From a bacterium (GTDB lineage: Bacteria; Orphanbacterota; Orphanbacteria; Orphanbacterales; Orphanbacteraceae): a stretch of DNA of 64,000 nucleotides. The translations under genes and the position numbers were made by a program. The notes under the pieces were generated by a model, which was not told where the DNA came from, did no database searches, and saw only the letters and a list, made by a program, of their open reading frames with translations. How positions within the stretch are numbered: the stretch's first letter is position 1; each line of letters starts with the position of its first letter. The stretch lies in the NCBI GenBank assembly GCA_025782575.1, contig JALGYY010000017.1:485892-549891 (forward strand). Direction: 5' to 3'. This document shows positions 18,392 to 27,098 of the stretch, in pieces.

Positions 18392-18454
18392 TGAGCATCT
18401 CCTTGTTCTTAGAACCCCGACCGAAGGGATCCGGGTATCAATGATCACAGTTGA

Positions 18455-20152
18455 TCAGGTTATGATTTCACCATCAAGCATTTCGAGGATGCGGCCGATT
18501 CGGGGATCGCTCTTGAGAGCTTCCTTTTTCTTCCGATCCCCTTCGGCGAACTGATCTCCAATGGATGCCCGGAAGCGGGGCGAGTATTGGAAGAATGTCT
18601 TGAATGCGGATTGAATGGCGCTCTTGTTGTCGTCGTCAAGGGCCTGCTCCATCTGGAACGAGTGCCCTCTGGGGAAGACGATCTCGACAAGCTCTTTCGA
18701 CCGGGCACGAGCCGATGAGCCGTGGAGCAATGAGGCGGCCATGGCGTTCTGCTGGCTCAGGTGCGTCAGAAACGGTTTCCATTTGCGTGCGACGAGACGG
18801 GGGTTCCATTCCTGATCGGGCATGGCCGGCGAGGGCTCAGGAGCCGGAGTCGGTTCAGATACCGGGACAGGCTCGACCGCCCGTGGTGAAGGAGGAGCCG
18901 TGGTCTTTATCGGCGCGGGCGGAGCTACGGGCGCCGTCTCGGGTCGCCCGGCCGTAACGCTATTTTTTTTTTTGTTCCCCGGAGTAATAGGGCGCGGAGC
19001 AGGCGCTCCTGCACCGGCCATTCCGGACTCGAGACGTTGCATGAGAGCACCGATCGTCACCGTGGAGTCCATACGAATCAGCCGGAGAAGAAGCATTTCC
19101 AGAACGAGCCGGGGCCGAGGTGAGTTCCGGAGGTCCCTCGCACCCTCGCCAAGCAATGTCAGTGAGCGAATGAGATCATCAGCTTCGAACGCCGCCGCGT
19201 CAGACTTGTAACGCTCGATCGTCTCTTCCGGCGCGTCGATCTGCTCGCCCACGTTATCGGACACGAGCGCGACGAGCAGGTTGCGATAGTGCTCCTCCAG
19301 TGCGAGCAGAAAGTCTCCCGGATCCCGTCCACGATCGACGAGCTGCTGGACGGCGCTGAGCGCACCTGCGGGCGACGATTCGCGCGCGGCTTCTGATACG
19401 GAGAACAGGAGTTCCTCATCCACCACGCCGAGTGCCTCTTCCACTTCGGTCGCATCGAGTTTGTTACCGGAGAATGCGCGTACCTGTTCCAAGAGCGATA
19501 GAGCATCCCGCATGCCGCCATCTGCAGCGCGGGCCACGAGATGGAGAGAGCGCTCATCCGCCTCGAACCCCTCTCCCTTGATCACTTCCCGGAGCCGCTC
19601 CATGATGTCTTTTGTGGAAATTCGCTTGAAATCAAAACGAATGCAGCGAGATAGAATCGTTGCGGGGAGCTTGGTCGCTCTCGTAGTTGCAAATATGAAA
19701 AGCACGTGGGCTGGTGGTTCTTCGAGCGTCTTCAGGAGTGCATTGAACGCTTCGGTGGTGAGCATGTGCACTTCATCGATGATATAGATCTTACGTTTGC
19801 CGGCGGAGGCCATGTAACGAACGTTCTGTCGGAGATCGCGGATCTCGTCGATTCCACGGTTCGATGCGCCGTCGATTTCGATCACGTCAAGACTGCGGCC
19901 GGAAGCGACGTCCTGACACGGTTCGCACTTCCCGCACGGCTCGGCGGTCGGCCCCTTTTCGCAGTTCATGGCAGCGGCGAGAATTCGCGCTGTCGATGTC
20001 TTGCCCACTCCCCGGGGCCCCGAGAAGAGGTAGGCGTGGGCGACGCGATCCTGCTTGATAGCGTTTTCCAGAGTGCGGCCGACATGGGACTGCCCGACAA
20101 GATCGGAAAACCTGGAGGGACGCCACTTGCGGGCAAGTACTAGGTAGCTCAC
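18455..20152 (-). CDS. dnaX: DNA polymerase III subunits gamma and tau
   Basis: This 565-residue tau-type protein starts at a GTG preceded by GGAG, with the conserved N-terminus SYLVLARKWRPSRFSDLVG. Walker A GPRGVGKT is at 45-52, zinc ligands are C64, C73, C76 and C79, IYIIDEVHML is Walker B, and FATTRATKLPATILSRC includes sensor 1 and the Arg finger. A Pro/Ala-rich linker (about 405-455) leads to the tau C-terminal domain. Codons 394-397 are AAA AAA AAA AAT, part of an A11 run. One extra A, or a -1 ribosome slip, gives a stop at once, predicting a gamma form of about 397 residues with the clamp-loader domains only. An SRP RNA gene lies directly upstream. Confidence 0.95.
   Translation of the reverse strand: MSYLVLARKWRPSRFSDLVGQSHVGRTLENAIKQDRVAHAYLFSGPRGVGKTSTARILAAAMNCEKGPTAEPCGKCEPCQDVASGRSLDVIEIDGASNRGIDEIRDLRQNVRYMASAGKRKIYIIDEVHMLTTEAFNALLKTLEEPPAHVLFIFATTRATKLPATILSRCIRFDFKRISTKDIMERLREVIKGEGFEADERSLHLVARAADGGMRDALSLLEQVRAFSGNKLDATEVEEALGVVDEELLFSVSEAARESSPAGALSAVQQLVDRGRDPGDFLLALEEHYRNLLVALVSDNVGEQIDAPEETIERYKSDAAAFEADDLIRSLTLLGEGARDLRNSPRPRLVLEMLLLRLIRMDSTVTIGALMQRLESGMAGAGAPAPRPITPGNKKKNSVTAGRPETAPVAPPAPIKTTAPPSPRAVEPVPVSEPTPAPEPSPAMPDQEWNPRLVARKWKPFLTHLSQQNAMAASLLHGSSARARSKELVEIVFPRGHSFQMEQALDDDNKSAIQSAFKTFFQYSPRFRASIGDQFAEGDRKKKEALKSDPRIGRILEMLDGEIIT
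18963..18973 (-). promoter_or_regulatory. A11 slippage site in dnaX
   Basis: The coding strand has eleven A between AAC and TAGC. In frame it reads Lys-Lys-Lys-Asn. With one added A, or after a -1 shift, the next codon is TAG. Homopolymer slippage of this kind makes gamma from dnaX in Thermus thermophilus (established). A strong RNA stem after the run was not evident, which favours transcriptional slippage over a stem-stimulated ribosomal shift. Confidence 0.7.
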
Positions 20153-20307
20153 CGGTTTCTCCTTCCCTGACAGCCGATCGTCGATCTCGGTCCGGCCCTG
20201 ATCTGATTCACCCGGCTCCGCAAAAAAGCCGGAGCCGGGCAAATCAAGAAAGGCCGTGCACCCCTCTTCGACTCCACCCGAAATGAGCATTGAACGAGGA
20301 GCAAACT

Positions 20308-20522
20308 CAGGCCAAGTGTACCCGCGGCGCTCGACAAAGTCTGCTTACCGCTGCTACCTCCCGGTCCTGACGGGGTTCACAGGAAGCCGTCGCGCGGGAC
20401 CTGACCATCGACGCCGCTCCCTATCGCAGCATCATCCGTGTTGAGCCTCGGAGAGGAATTCGACCCCGCTACAGCGGATTGCGGGTACAGGGCACCGCTA
20501 ACTCCCCGTCTAGCACGGCCCG
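20308..20522 (-). ncRNA. ffs: Signal recognition particle RNA (bacterial large type)
   Basis: The minus strand carries the conserved SRP domain IV hairpin at about 20343-20380: GTCAGGACCGG, the GGAGGTAGCAGCGG asymmetric loop and the GTAAGC closing side. The 5' part has GTGCTAGACGGGGAGTTAGC and GGTGCCCTGTACCCGC, as in long Alu-containing SRP RNAs of actinobacteria and relatives. The length is about 215 bases; both ends are estimates from pairing of GGGCC with GGCC. It acts with Ffh in membrane targeting. It lies 155 bases upstream of dnaX, the arrangement seen in Firmicutes (scr-dnaX). Confidence 0.88.
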
Positions 20523-20534
20523 TTTCTTACGAAG

Positions 20535-20610
20535 TGGTGGAGATGAGCGGGCTCGAACCGCCGACCTCTGCCTTGCGAAGGCAGCGCTCTCCCAGCTGAG
20601 CTACATCCCC
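20535..20610 (-). tRNA. tRNA-Ala(CGC)
   Basis: This 76-base gene includes an encoded CCA. The 7-base acceptor stem pairs GGGGATG with CATCTCC, the D-arm is TAGCTCAGCTGGGAGAGC, and the anticodon loop TTCGCAA (anticodon CGC) is closed by CTGCC/GGCAG. A GGTTCGAGCC T-arm is present. It reads GCG. Confidence 0.96.
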
Positions 20611-20630
20611 GGAATCGCTAATAACCAGCT

Positions 20631-20720
20631 TGGCGGAGAGAGAGGGATTCGAACCCTCGGTAGAGTTACCCCTACACGTGATTTCCAATCACGCCGATTC
20701 AGCCGCTCTCGCATCTCTCC
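20631..20720 (-). tRNA. tRNA-Ser(GGA)
   Basis: This 90-base class II tRNA includes encoded CCA. The acceptor stem is GGAGAGA/TCTCTCC, the anticodon loop TTGGAAA has anticodon GGA, a long variable arm is present, and the T-loop is TTCGAAT. It reads TCC and TCT. Confidence 0.96.
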
Positions 20721-20762
20721 GTCGTGCCGGTCGAAACGGCACTCTCAAAGTCCTGACTCCGG

Positions 20763-20849
20763 CGGAGAGAGAGGGATTCGAACCCTCGGACGAGTTGCCC
20801 CGTCAACGGTTTTCGAGACCGCCCCGTTCGACCACTCCGGCATCTCTCC
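20763..20849 (-). tRNA. tRNA-Ser(CGA)
   Basis: This is an 87-base class II tRNA. The acceptor stem is GGAGAGA/TCTCTCC, the anticodon loop CTCGAAA gives CGA (codon TCG), and the variable arm is long. The 3' bases read CCG rather than CCA, so the tail must be corrected or added by CCA-adding enzyme. It is adjacent to tRNA-Ser(GGA) with the same acceptor sequence, suggesting duplication. Confidence 0.95.
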
Positions 20850-21495
20850 GTGGCATAATTTACAATGGGTTACGCGGTTCGGTCAACCCCTCAATATGGG
20901 CGGCAGCTACGCCTTCCGGGCGCTCTTTAACGGTCCGGTTTTGCTCCTGACAGATACTTACCATCCTTCCTACACGTGCGCGGACTTCCCCTTTGAATGC
21001 GAGTGGCAGGGAAACGCGACGGACTTATCCGTTCTTGTTGTTGCGGGTTATGAGCATTCCGCTCTTCACATCTCCGGCTTGAGCCCGCGGGAGCTCCCTC
21101 CAGCGGAGTCACCTGCACAGCCCCAACCGAATCGCCTGTTCAGTGCAATCCGGCGTTAACTTCATTCCGTATAAACAGTTGGAACCTTCATCTCATCGGG
21201 AGCTCCGAATCCTGAAGTCATGGCTTTTTCGACGGGTTGCCGGCCAAGTTATGATCTTCACAGCGGAGGAACCTGTCTTGACAATCTGTCGATCGGTGTT
21301 ACCTTCGACTACTGAAGTATAGAGCAGAGGATACGAGAAGATCGCCTATCAGTCGGGACCTAGACAGTCCCCCCCGCGCGAAACCCTCGAAGCTAGGCCG
21401 TAGCGTCTTCTGATGGAATCCCCGGCATCAATGTTGGTGGACTTCCCGGTCAGCAGGTCATCGATCAAATAGAACTATCCGCGTCCGGCGGATGT
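20850..21495. other. Gene-poor stretch upstream of the inositol-phosphate fusion gene
   Basis: These 646 bases between the tRNA cluster and the next gene show no convincing coding sequence; the long open frame that crosses the tRNAs has no codon-usage or family support. The distal part contains a good -35 element with a weaker -10 (21278-21305). The rest is unassigned. Confidence 0.5.
21278..21305 (+). promoter_or_regulatory. Possible sigma-70-type promoter
   Basis: TTGACA at 21278-21283 is a consensus -35 box. A 16-base spacer leads to TACCTT at 21300-21305. It lies about 190 bases before the start of the inositol-phosphate fusion gene and is the only recognisable promoter in this gap. Whether this host uses such elements is assumed. 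Confidence 0.35.
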
Positions 21496-23772
21496 ATGTT
21501 AGGGGGCTCAGTGTCTATAATTCAGGCCGATCTCTCCTCGACCCTGGTTCGACTACACCAGGAAACTTTTCGGGCCGCAATAACCGAAGCCGATGTTGCC
21601 TCCCCGGTAGTCGGCACGAACCGAAAGGGCGACGGGCAGCGCGCCTTCGATATTGCCGCTGACCTTGCTGTGCGGCGGTTTCTCGAACGAGATTTTATAT
21701 CTGGGATCATCCTTTCCGAAGAATCGGATACCTTCAGTTTTGGTCAGGTTGAGCCAGCCTACCGTTTCATTGTTGATCCCGTGGACGGTTCAGACAACTG
21801 GGCTCGTGGCCTGGCCTACTCGTCCTTGAGTGTGGCTGTGCTTCCCGCGCAGGGACCAATCGCCCTTGACCGGGTCGTCGGGGCTTTGGTTGGAAACTTG
21901 ACCGAAGGAGCTCCTGTTGTCGCTATCCGAGGTGAGGGAGCCCACTGCGGCACCGACCTGCTTCAGGCCTCCGCGACAAGAAAGCTGGAGGACGCTTTCA
22001 TATCCTGCGAACTCAATCACTTCTCGCCGACACCCCCGCTGGGTAACCTCTTTGCCCGGGCCCGTGCCGTCCGTTCTTACGGCTGTGCCTCCCAAGCCAT
22101 CCTGCTTGTGGCTCGCGGAAGCATCGACGCCCATATAGATGTCCGGTCGAGGCTGACTCCCGAGAGCTTCCTTGCGGCCGCGGCGGTTTTGCAGGAAGCC
22201 GGTGGATGTGTGCTCGATGCAGAAGGTAAACCGCTTGGTGATTTTTCGAGGATCAATGAGAAGGCGACTCTTATCGCTGCTGCAACAAAGGAACTTGCCC
22301 GGGAAATTGTCGACGCGCTCGCCGAGAACAGAGGCGGGACCTACCTGGACGATCCGCCAGCCGCCGTCATCCTCGCGGCTGGCAACGGCTCCCGGTTGAC
22401 ATCAGAGCAGAACGGAGCGCCCAAGCCCGTCCTGAATCTGCTCGGCATGTCTCTGGCGGAGCGCGCAATCACCTCCTGTGTCGCCGCCGGGATTCGCCGT
22501 TTCATCATCGTACTTGGATACCGTGCCGATCAGGTTCAAGCGCATTATGAGAAGATAGCCGCCCGCCGGAATTGCAGCGTCGAGTTCGTCACTGCCCAAG
22601 ACTGGAAGCTCGGCAACGGTGTCAGCGCATTGGCCGCCGCGGACAAGGTTGGAAGGGCTCCCTTCCTGCTCATCATGTCCGACCATCTGATCGCCCCGTC
22701 GTTGGTGGAGACTGTCCTTGGCAGCGACCTGCGAGAGCGCGGAATCTGTCTCGCCGTGGACCGTCATAAGGACGGGGTTTTTGATTTAGAGGATGTCACC
22801 AAGGTAGTACTGAAAGATAATCTTGTGACCCGGGTCGGGAAGGATCTAGAAGAATGGGATGCGGCTGATACGGGAGTATTCCTTTGCACAGACGCTCTCT
22901 TCGGCGCGATCAAAACGGTCATGGTGCGGGGACGATACTCCTTGTCCGATGGGGTGATTGAGCTTGCTGCGGACGATCGCGTTAGTGCCGTTGATGTCAC
23001 CGGTGAAGTCTGGATCGATGTGGATACCCCGGAGGCCTTACAGGAGGCACGAAGACGAATTCTTGCCTCCCTTACGAAGGGGGGAGCGGACGGTTTCGTG
23101 TCTACCTGGTTGAACCGGCCTGTCTCCAGGCGCCTCTCTGAAAAGCTAGCCATGACGGCAATCACGCCCAACCAGATCACCGTCATCAGCTTCCTGATCT
23201 GCCTGATCGGAGCGGGCTTGCTCTCGGCAAGCCAGTATACCGCCTGGCTTATCGGCGGGCTGCTGGTCCAGCTGGCTTCCATCGTCGATGGCTGCGATGG
23301 GGAGATTGCTCGATTGAAACATCTGAGTTCTCCTCGCGGGGCATGGCTCGACACCATTTTGGATCGATACGGAGATGTAGCTGTTGCTCTGGCCGTCACG
23401 TACGCTTACGCAGCGGTCCATCCCGGTCCGGCACCTTGGATTGCCGGATTTCTTGCGGCCTTCGGATTTATTCTGGCCAGCTATGTAACGAAGGAGTACG
23501 CCATCCGGCATGGTCAGCCGTATCCGGATGACGTGCTTAATCGTATCAAACGCCGGGACCTGAGACTACTTCTTATCAGCGTCGGGGCGGTCGCCGGCCA
23601 CCCATTCGAGGCCCTTATGCTCGGAGGCATTCTCTCGCACATTTCGGTGATCGGCATTCTTATCAAGACGTGGAGGAAAAAGCCGGACGGAAGACGGCCG
23701 CGAGGGGAGGATTCGATCTCTCCTCTAGTTCCAATTGTTAGCCAGACTTCCACATCGCCCCTGGGTCCCTGA
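21496..23772 (+). CDS. Triple fusion: inositol monophosphatase-like, nucleotidyltransferase and CDP-alcohol phosphatidyltransferase
   Basis: This 758-residue protein has three enzyme domains. Residues 1-280 are an IMPase-family phosphatase with SEES at 74-77 and the metal motif DPVDGSDN at 94-101. Residues about 287-520 are a sugar-phosphate nucleotidyltransferase with AVILAAGNGSRL near 288 and MSDHLIAP (catalytic Asp). Residues about 540-740 are a membrane CDP-alcohol phosphotransferase with DGCDGEIARL near 598 followed by G and two Asp in GAWLDTILDRYGD. The last two domains in this order form the known IPCT-DIPPS enzyme, which makes CDP-inositol and joins it to inositol-1-phosphate giving di-myo-inositol-phosphate phosphate. 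The phosphatase would finish that solute or recycle inositol phosphate. A phosphoinositol lipid is an alternative product. GTG at 21511 is a second possible start. Confidence 0.85.
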   Translation: MLGGSVSIIQADLSSTLVRLHQETFRAAITEADVASPVVGTNRKGDGQRAFDIAADLAVRRFLERDFISGIILSEESDTFSFGQVEPAYRFIVDPVDGSDNWARGLAYSSLSVAVLPAQGPIALDRVVGALVGNLTEGAPVVAIRGEGAHCGTDLLQASATRKLEDAFISCELNHFSPTPPLGNLFARARAVRSYGCASQAILLVARGSIDAHIDVRSRLTPESFLAAAAVLQEAGGCVLDAEGKPLGDFSRINEKATLIAAATKELAREIVDALAENRGGTYLDDPPAAVILAAGNGSRLTSEQNGAPKPVLNLLGMSLAERAITSCVAAGIRRFIIVLGYRADQVQAHYEKIAARRNCSVEFVTAQDWKLGNGVSALAAADKVGRAPFLLIMSDHLIAPSLVETVLGSDLRERGICLAVDRHKDGVFDLEDVTKVVLKDNLVTRVGKDLEEWDAADTGVFLCTDALFGAIKTVMVRGRYSLSDGVIELAADDRVSAVDVTGEVWIDVDTPEALQEARRRILASLTKGGADGFVSTWLNRPVSRRLSEKLAMTAITPNQITVISFLICLIGAGLLSASQYTAWLIGGLLVQLASIVDGCDGEIARLKHLSSPRGAWLDTILDRYGDVAVALAVTYAYAAVHPGPAPWIAGFLAAFGFILASYVTKEYAIRHGQPYPDDVLNRIKRRDLRLLLISVGAVAGHPFEALMLGGILSHISVIGILIKTWRKKPDGRRPRGEDSISPLVPIVSQTSTSPLGP

Positions 23773-23939
23773 CCAGTTGATCGAAAAGAAATGCCAGAAG
23801 GCGATTCGTGTGGGAAAGCATGGATGAGATCAATTGGAAAAACGGTATCTTTCCCGAGGGCGCACGTTCATCATAATAAGTGGCAAGTTTGATAGGTTCT
23901 TAGTTGTTTATGGTCTTGGATTGGCAAGAGGGTGGGAGA

Positions 23940-24131
23940 ATGACACAGAGAGATATCTGCCTTAATCGGAATCACGGTCTTGCGAATGCGCCGGTGCGCT
24001 GTTGCCCGATGTGTGGTGAAGTCGTGAATCAAAACATCCCGAACAGGAACTGCAAGGCAGAGGAACACGCGAGATACAGACTTGAGAGGAGTACTTATTG
24101 CTTGCATTGCGGCGAACAACTAATCAAGTAG
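23940..24131 (+). CDS. Small zinc-ribbon protein of unknown function
   Basis: This 63-residue protein, starting MTQRDICLNRNHG, has a GGTGGGAGA just before the ATG. It has CCPMCGE and CLHCGE, two CxxC knuckles about 40 residues apart that would bind one zinc ion, and extra Cys and His residues at the N-terminus. Similar short proteins occur in many uncultured bacteria, with no known role. An upstream in-frame ATG at 23904 is possible but lacks a ribosome site. It stands alone between the fusion enzyme and a pseudogene. Confidence 0.68.
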   Translation: MTQRDICLNRNHGLANAPVRCCPMCGEVVNQNIPNRNCKAEEHARYRLERSTYCLHCGEQLIK

Positions 24132-24147
24132 CGATAGCAAGCAGAGA

Positions 24148-24818
24148 ATGCCCCCGCTGTACGGTCCGCTCCTCCTAGCGTCGGAATCTGCGAAGACCGT
24201 CGCCGTTTCAGGCTATCGCTACACTTGGCCGCCGACAGAAGTAAACGGCGCCATGGTCACTCAGATACTGGGCGCCAAAAAGAAGAACTGGAATCCGACT
24301 ACCTACCCCGCCGACCGGCTCGTCGACACTCCCCTTGCCGATCTGGGATTCAATCGCTGCAAAGTGGAAAAGGCGAACTACCAGTTGAACCGGGATCTCA
24401 AGCTGACTGCTGCCTGCCGCGTTCTCCTCGACTCGCTCTGACCAGTATCGATGCAAGCGAGCATGTGTACATTGTGGAGTACGTTCTCGGCGACGAGGAG
24501 ACCATCGAAGATCTCAAGGAGACGATTCCTGAATTGTACGCCATCACCGATAGCCTGATCGGTGTTGTCACGCGAGACGCGGCCGAGGAGGACATCGTGA
24601 TGGTCATCTCAGATCATGGCCACGACAGGGATGGGAGCGGCCACCGTTTCGGCGCGGAGGGGATCATAGTTATGGCCGAAGGCCCGGTGCAACAGGGGGG
24701 AAAAATCGAATCCGCCACGGTCTTCGACGTTCTCCCCACTGTCTTTCATACCATGGGAGTACCGGTCCCCGTCGGGATCAAGGGACGAGTGCTCACTGAT
24801 ATCTTCAAGAGTGACTGA
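24148..24818 (+). pseudogene. Decayed type I phosphodiesterase/alkaline phosphatase-superfamily protein
   Basis: Two frames together give one broken protein. The first frame (24148-24441) has VAVSGYRYTWPPTEVNGAM and RDLKLTAACRVLLDSL, then stops. The second frame takes over near 24430 with SIDASEHVYIVEYVLG, VISDHGHDRDGSGHRFG (metal-binding D and H residues), FDVLPTVFHTMGVPVP and the end. This matches the C-terminal half of nucleotide pyrophosphatase-like phosphodiesterases. The N-terminal part with the catalytic Thr is missing, and a single-base shift breaks the rest. Sequencing error could explain the shift but not the missing N-terminus. Confidence 0.75.
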
Positions 24819-24834
24819 TCGACCGGCATGAAAC

Positions 24835-26247
24835 TCAACCGATCGGCTCACACCCGGGATCAATCGGAAGTCGGATTAGCATGACCGAGCCCTCTCCCTC
24901 CCTGCTTTCCAGGTTCAGCGTGCCGCCGTTTACTTCAACCGCCCAGCGGGCAATCGGGAGGCCGAGGCCCGTCCCGCCGATCTCGCGTGACCGGGACTTG
25001 TCGACACGATAGAAGCGCTCGAATACCTGCTCCTGTTGACCGAGGGGAATACCACATCCCTTGTCTATTACCTGCACGGTCGCAGCCTCCTGCTCCCGTC
25101 TGACGACGACACGAATGGAAGAGCCGTCCGGGCTGTACTTGATCGCATTATCTACCAGATTCACGAACGCCCGTCGTAGCACTTCACGGTCCGCTGTGGC
25201 GACGATACCATCGGCACTCTCGACGGAGAGAGATTGCTCTTTTTCCTCTGCAAGAACGCTCATGTCATCGACGACTTCACGGGCGAGCAGTCCGAAATCA
25301 ACACACTCTCGCTTGAGCGCCACCCGTCCGTCATCGAGCCGACTCAGTGTCAGAAGAGTGTCCACCATCTGGGCCAGTCTGTCCGACTCCTCCAGCATGC
25401 TACCGATCGCCTCGCGGTATGCGCCTTCGTCTCGACTTCCACGCAGGGCAACCTCGCCGACACTTCTGATACTGGTCAACGGGGTCCGTAGTTCGTGCGA
25501 AGCATCCGCCGAGAATCTTCGCAATTCCTGGAACGATCGATCGAGTCTGGCGAAGGTCCGGTTGAACACCTCGGCAAGCTGGCCCAGCTCATCATCGGGA
25601 TTGTCTACCGGTAGACGCTCGAACAGGCGCTCCGCAGTAATTGCATCGGCTCGATCCGCCATATGGGCTAGTGGAGCCAGGAGCCGCTTCGCCAACGCGT
25701 AGCCCCCGAAGCCCGCAAGCACAGCCCCGAGTGGAAGGGCGAGAAGCTCGATCAGCGCAAGCTTTTTCACCATACCGCGCATACGTTCTTCCGAGCGGAT
25801 GACACGGACCACCACGCGAAGCCCGTCGATCGAAGAGGGTCGCTGGAGATACCGAGCCTTCATCCCATTCGGCAAGAACAGGTGGCCGGTCGCTCCTCCT
25901 CCCGCTCCCGGCCTTCCCGTCATCGCTCCCATCCACTCGGCCGCATCGCTCCGAAAGAGCAATTCGCCATCGGGGCTCCACGCCTCGGCCGACACCTGAT
26001 CCTCGAGCTCTTCACCTTCATGATGAGAATCTACGCGCCAGCTGACCTCACCGCGGGCGCTCCTCTCCAACATCAACTCGGCCACCTCGTAATCCTCGCG
26101 CAACCGCTGATCCAGCTCGGCGGACAGGCTTCGCCACACAAAAGCCAGGACTCCGCCCCCATAGATAAGCAACAGCACCAGCAGCGCACCCGCATACCAT
26201 ATGGTCAGGCGTACGCGGAGGTCCTGCCGTCGCCATCGATCCGTCAT
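24835..26247 (-). CDS. Sensor histidine kinase
   Basis: This 470-residue inner-membrane kinase has two membrane helices (about 12-32 and 160-182) bracketing a periplasmic sensor domain. A HAMP domain (LAKRLLAPLAHMADRADAI) follows, then HisKA with the phospho-acceptor in FSADASHELRTPLTSI, and an HATPase with LVDNAIKYSPDGS, DKGCGIP and GGTGLGL. It resembles the CusS/QseC type. Its start overlaps the stop of the response regulator gene, so it is co-translated with it. The signal is unknown; a haem-motif lipoprotein gene lies just upstream of the pair. Confidence 0.93.
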   Translation of the reverse strand: MTDRWRRQDLRVRLTIWYAGALLVLLLIYGGGVLAFVWRSLSAELDQRLREDYEVAELMLERSARGEVSWRVDSHHEGEELEDQVSAEAWSPDGELLFRSDAAEWMGAMTGRPGAGGGATGHLFLPNGMKARYLQRPSSIDGLRVVVRVIRSEERMRGMVKKLALIELLALPLGAVLAGFGGYALAKRLLAPLAHMADRADAITAERLFERLPVDNPDDELGQLAEVFNRTFARLDRSFQELRRFSADASHELRTPLTSIRSVGEVALRGSRDEGAYREAIGSMLEESDRLAQMVDTLLTLSRLDDGRVALKRECVDFGLLAREVVDDMSVLAEEKEQSLSVESADGIVATADREVLRRAFVNLVDNAIKYSPDGSSIRVVVRREQEAATVQVIDKGCGIPLGQQEQVFERFYRVDKSRSREIGGTGLGLPIARWAVEVNGGTLNLESREGEGSVMLIRLPIDPGCEPIG

Positions 26248-26927
26248 GGTGCGTCATCCTTAAGTAGAAAGCCGACGCCGCGAACTGTGTTGATCAGTCT
26301 ACCGGTGGAACCCTGATCCACCTTCTTTCGAAGCCGCGACATGTGAACATCAATCACGTTATCGAGAGGGGTGGTGCGCTCCGGCGTCTTCCACACATCC
26401 CGCGCCAGCATCTCGCGCGACACGGTGTGTCCTTCATGGCGGAGGAGGTATTCGAGAAGCTCCATTTCGCGAGCCGTGAGATCAAGTAATCGGTCACCTC
26501 TTGTGACTGTGTGAGTGACCAGATCCATCTTGAGATCGCCCGTCTGGAGTTTCAGCACCTGATCCGGGCGACCTCGTCTGAGCAGTGCACGAATACGCGC
26601 CAGCAGTTCAGAAAACGCAAACGGTTTCACCAGGTAGTCGTCTGCGCCGCTGTTCAGCCCGAGCACACGATCTTCTACGGTATCACGCGCCGTAAGAATG
26701 AGGACAGGTGTCTGGATTCCCTGTTTTCGCGCTGTCTTCAGAATCTCGATGCCGTTCCGACCGGGAAGCATCAGGTCAAGGATGACTACATCGAAGATTT
26801 CAGCACTCAGCTGGAAGAATCCCTCTTCGCCGGTCGCGGCCACTACGACATCGTAGTGCTCTTCCTTCAGGCCTTTTTCCAATGCTCTGGCTACTTTTGC
26901 TTCGTCTTCTACCAGAAGGATTCGCAC
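26244..26927 (-). CDS. OmpR-family response regulator
   Basis: This 227-residue protein has a receiver domain with D51 in VVILDLMLPGRNG and the conserved Lys in DYLVKPFAF, plus a C-terminal winged helix (about 125-222) with LDLTAREMELLEYLLRH and VDVHMSRLRKKVD-like recognition helix. It is the partner of the histidine kinase that overlaps its stop by four bases. Likely targets are nearby membrane or envelope genes, but no operator was identified. Confidence 0.94.
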   Translation of the reverse strand: MRILLVEDEAKVARALEKGLKEEHYDVVVAATGEEGFFQLSAEIFDVVILDLMLPGRNGIEILKTARKQGIQTPVLILTARDTVEDRVLGLNSGADDYLVKPFAFSELLARIRALLRRGRPDQVLKLQTGDLKMDLVTHTVTRGDRLLDLTAREMELLEYLLRHEGHTVSREMLARDVWKTPERTTPLDNVIDVHMSRLRKKVDQGSTGRLINTVRGVGFLLKDDAP

Positions 26928-27036
26928 TTTCAGAATCTCCTCGGAGCCCCTGACTGACCAACGGTGGGATCGATTCCCTGCCCCATGATACTACACTGAA
27001 TTCCTGGAGCCGGACCGTTCATGTCCCTTACGGCAG

Positions 27037-27065
27037 TGGGGCGCACCTTCGGAAGGCGCGCCCCA
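27037..27065 (-). terminator. Strong hairpin after the haem-motif lipoprotein gene
   Basis: TGGGGCGC (27037-27044) pairs with GCGCCCCA (27058-27065) and an inner CCTT pairs with AAGG around CGG. It lies 34 bases past the lipoprotein stop and before the response regulator. It lacks a T-run, so it may be a processing or weak termination signal that separates the two units. Confidence 0.5.
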
Positions 27066-27098
27066 CACACTACGAACCGATAGAGCTTGCCGTTTTCG

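Noticed and set aside
20479-21159. 226-codon plus-strand open frame across the three tRNA genes
   Set aside because: It is read through the antisense of the tRNA cluster; repeated GERGIRTLGR stretches are translations of tRNA-Ser T-arms.
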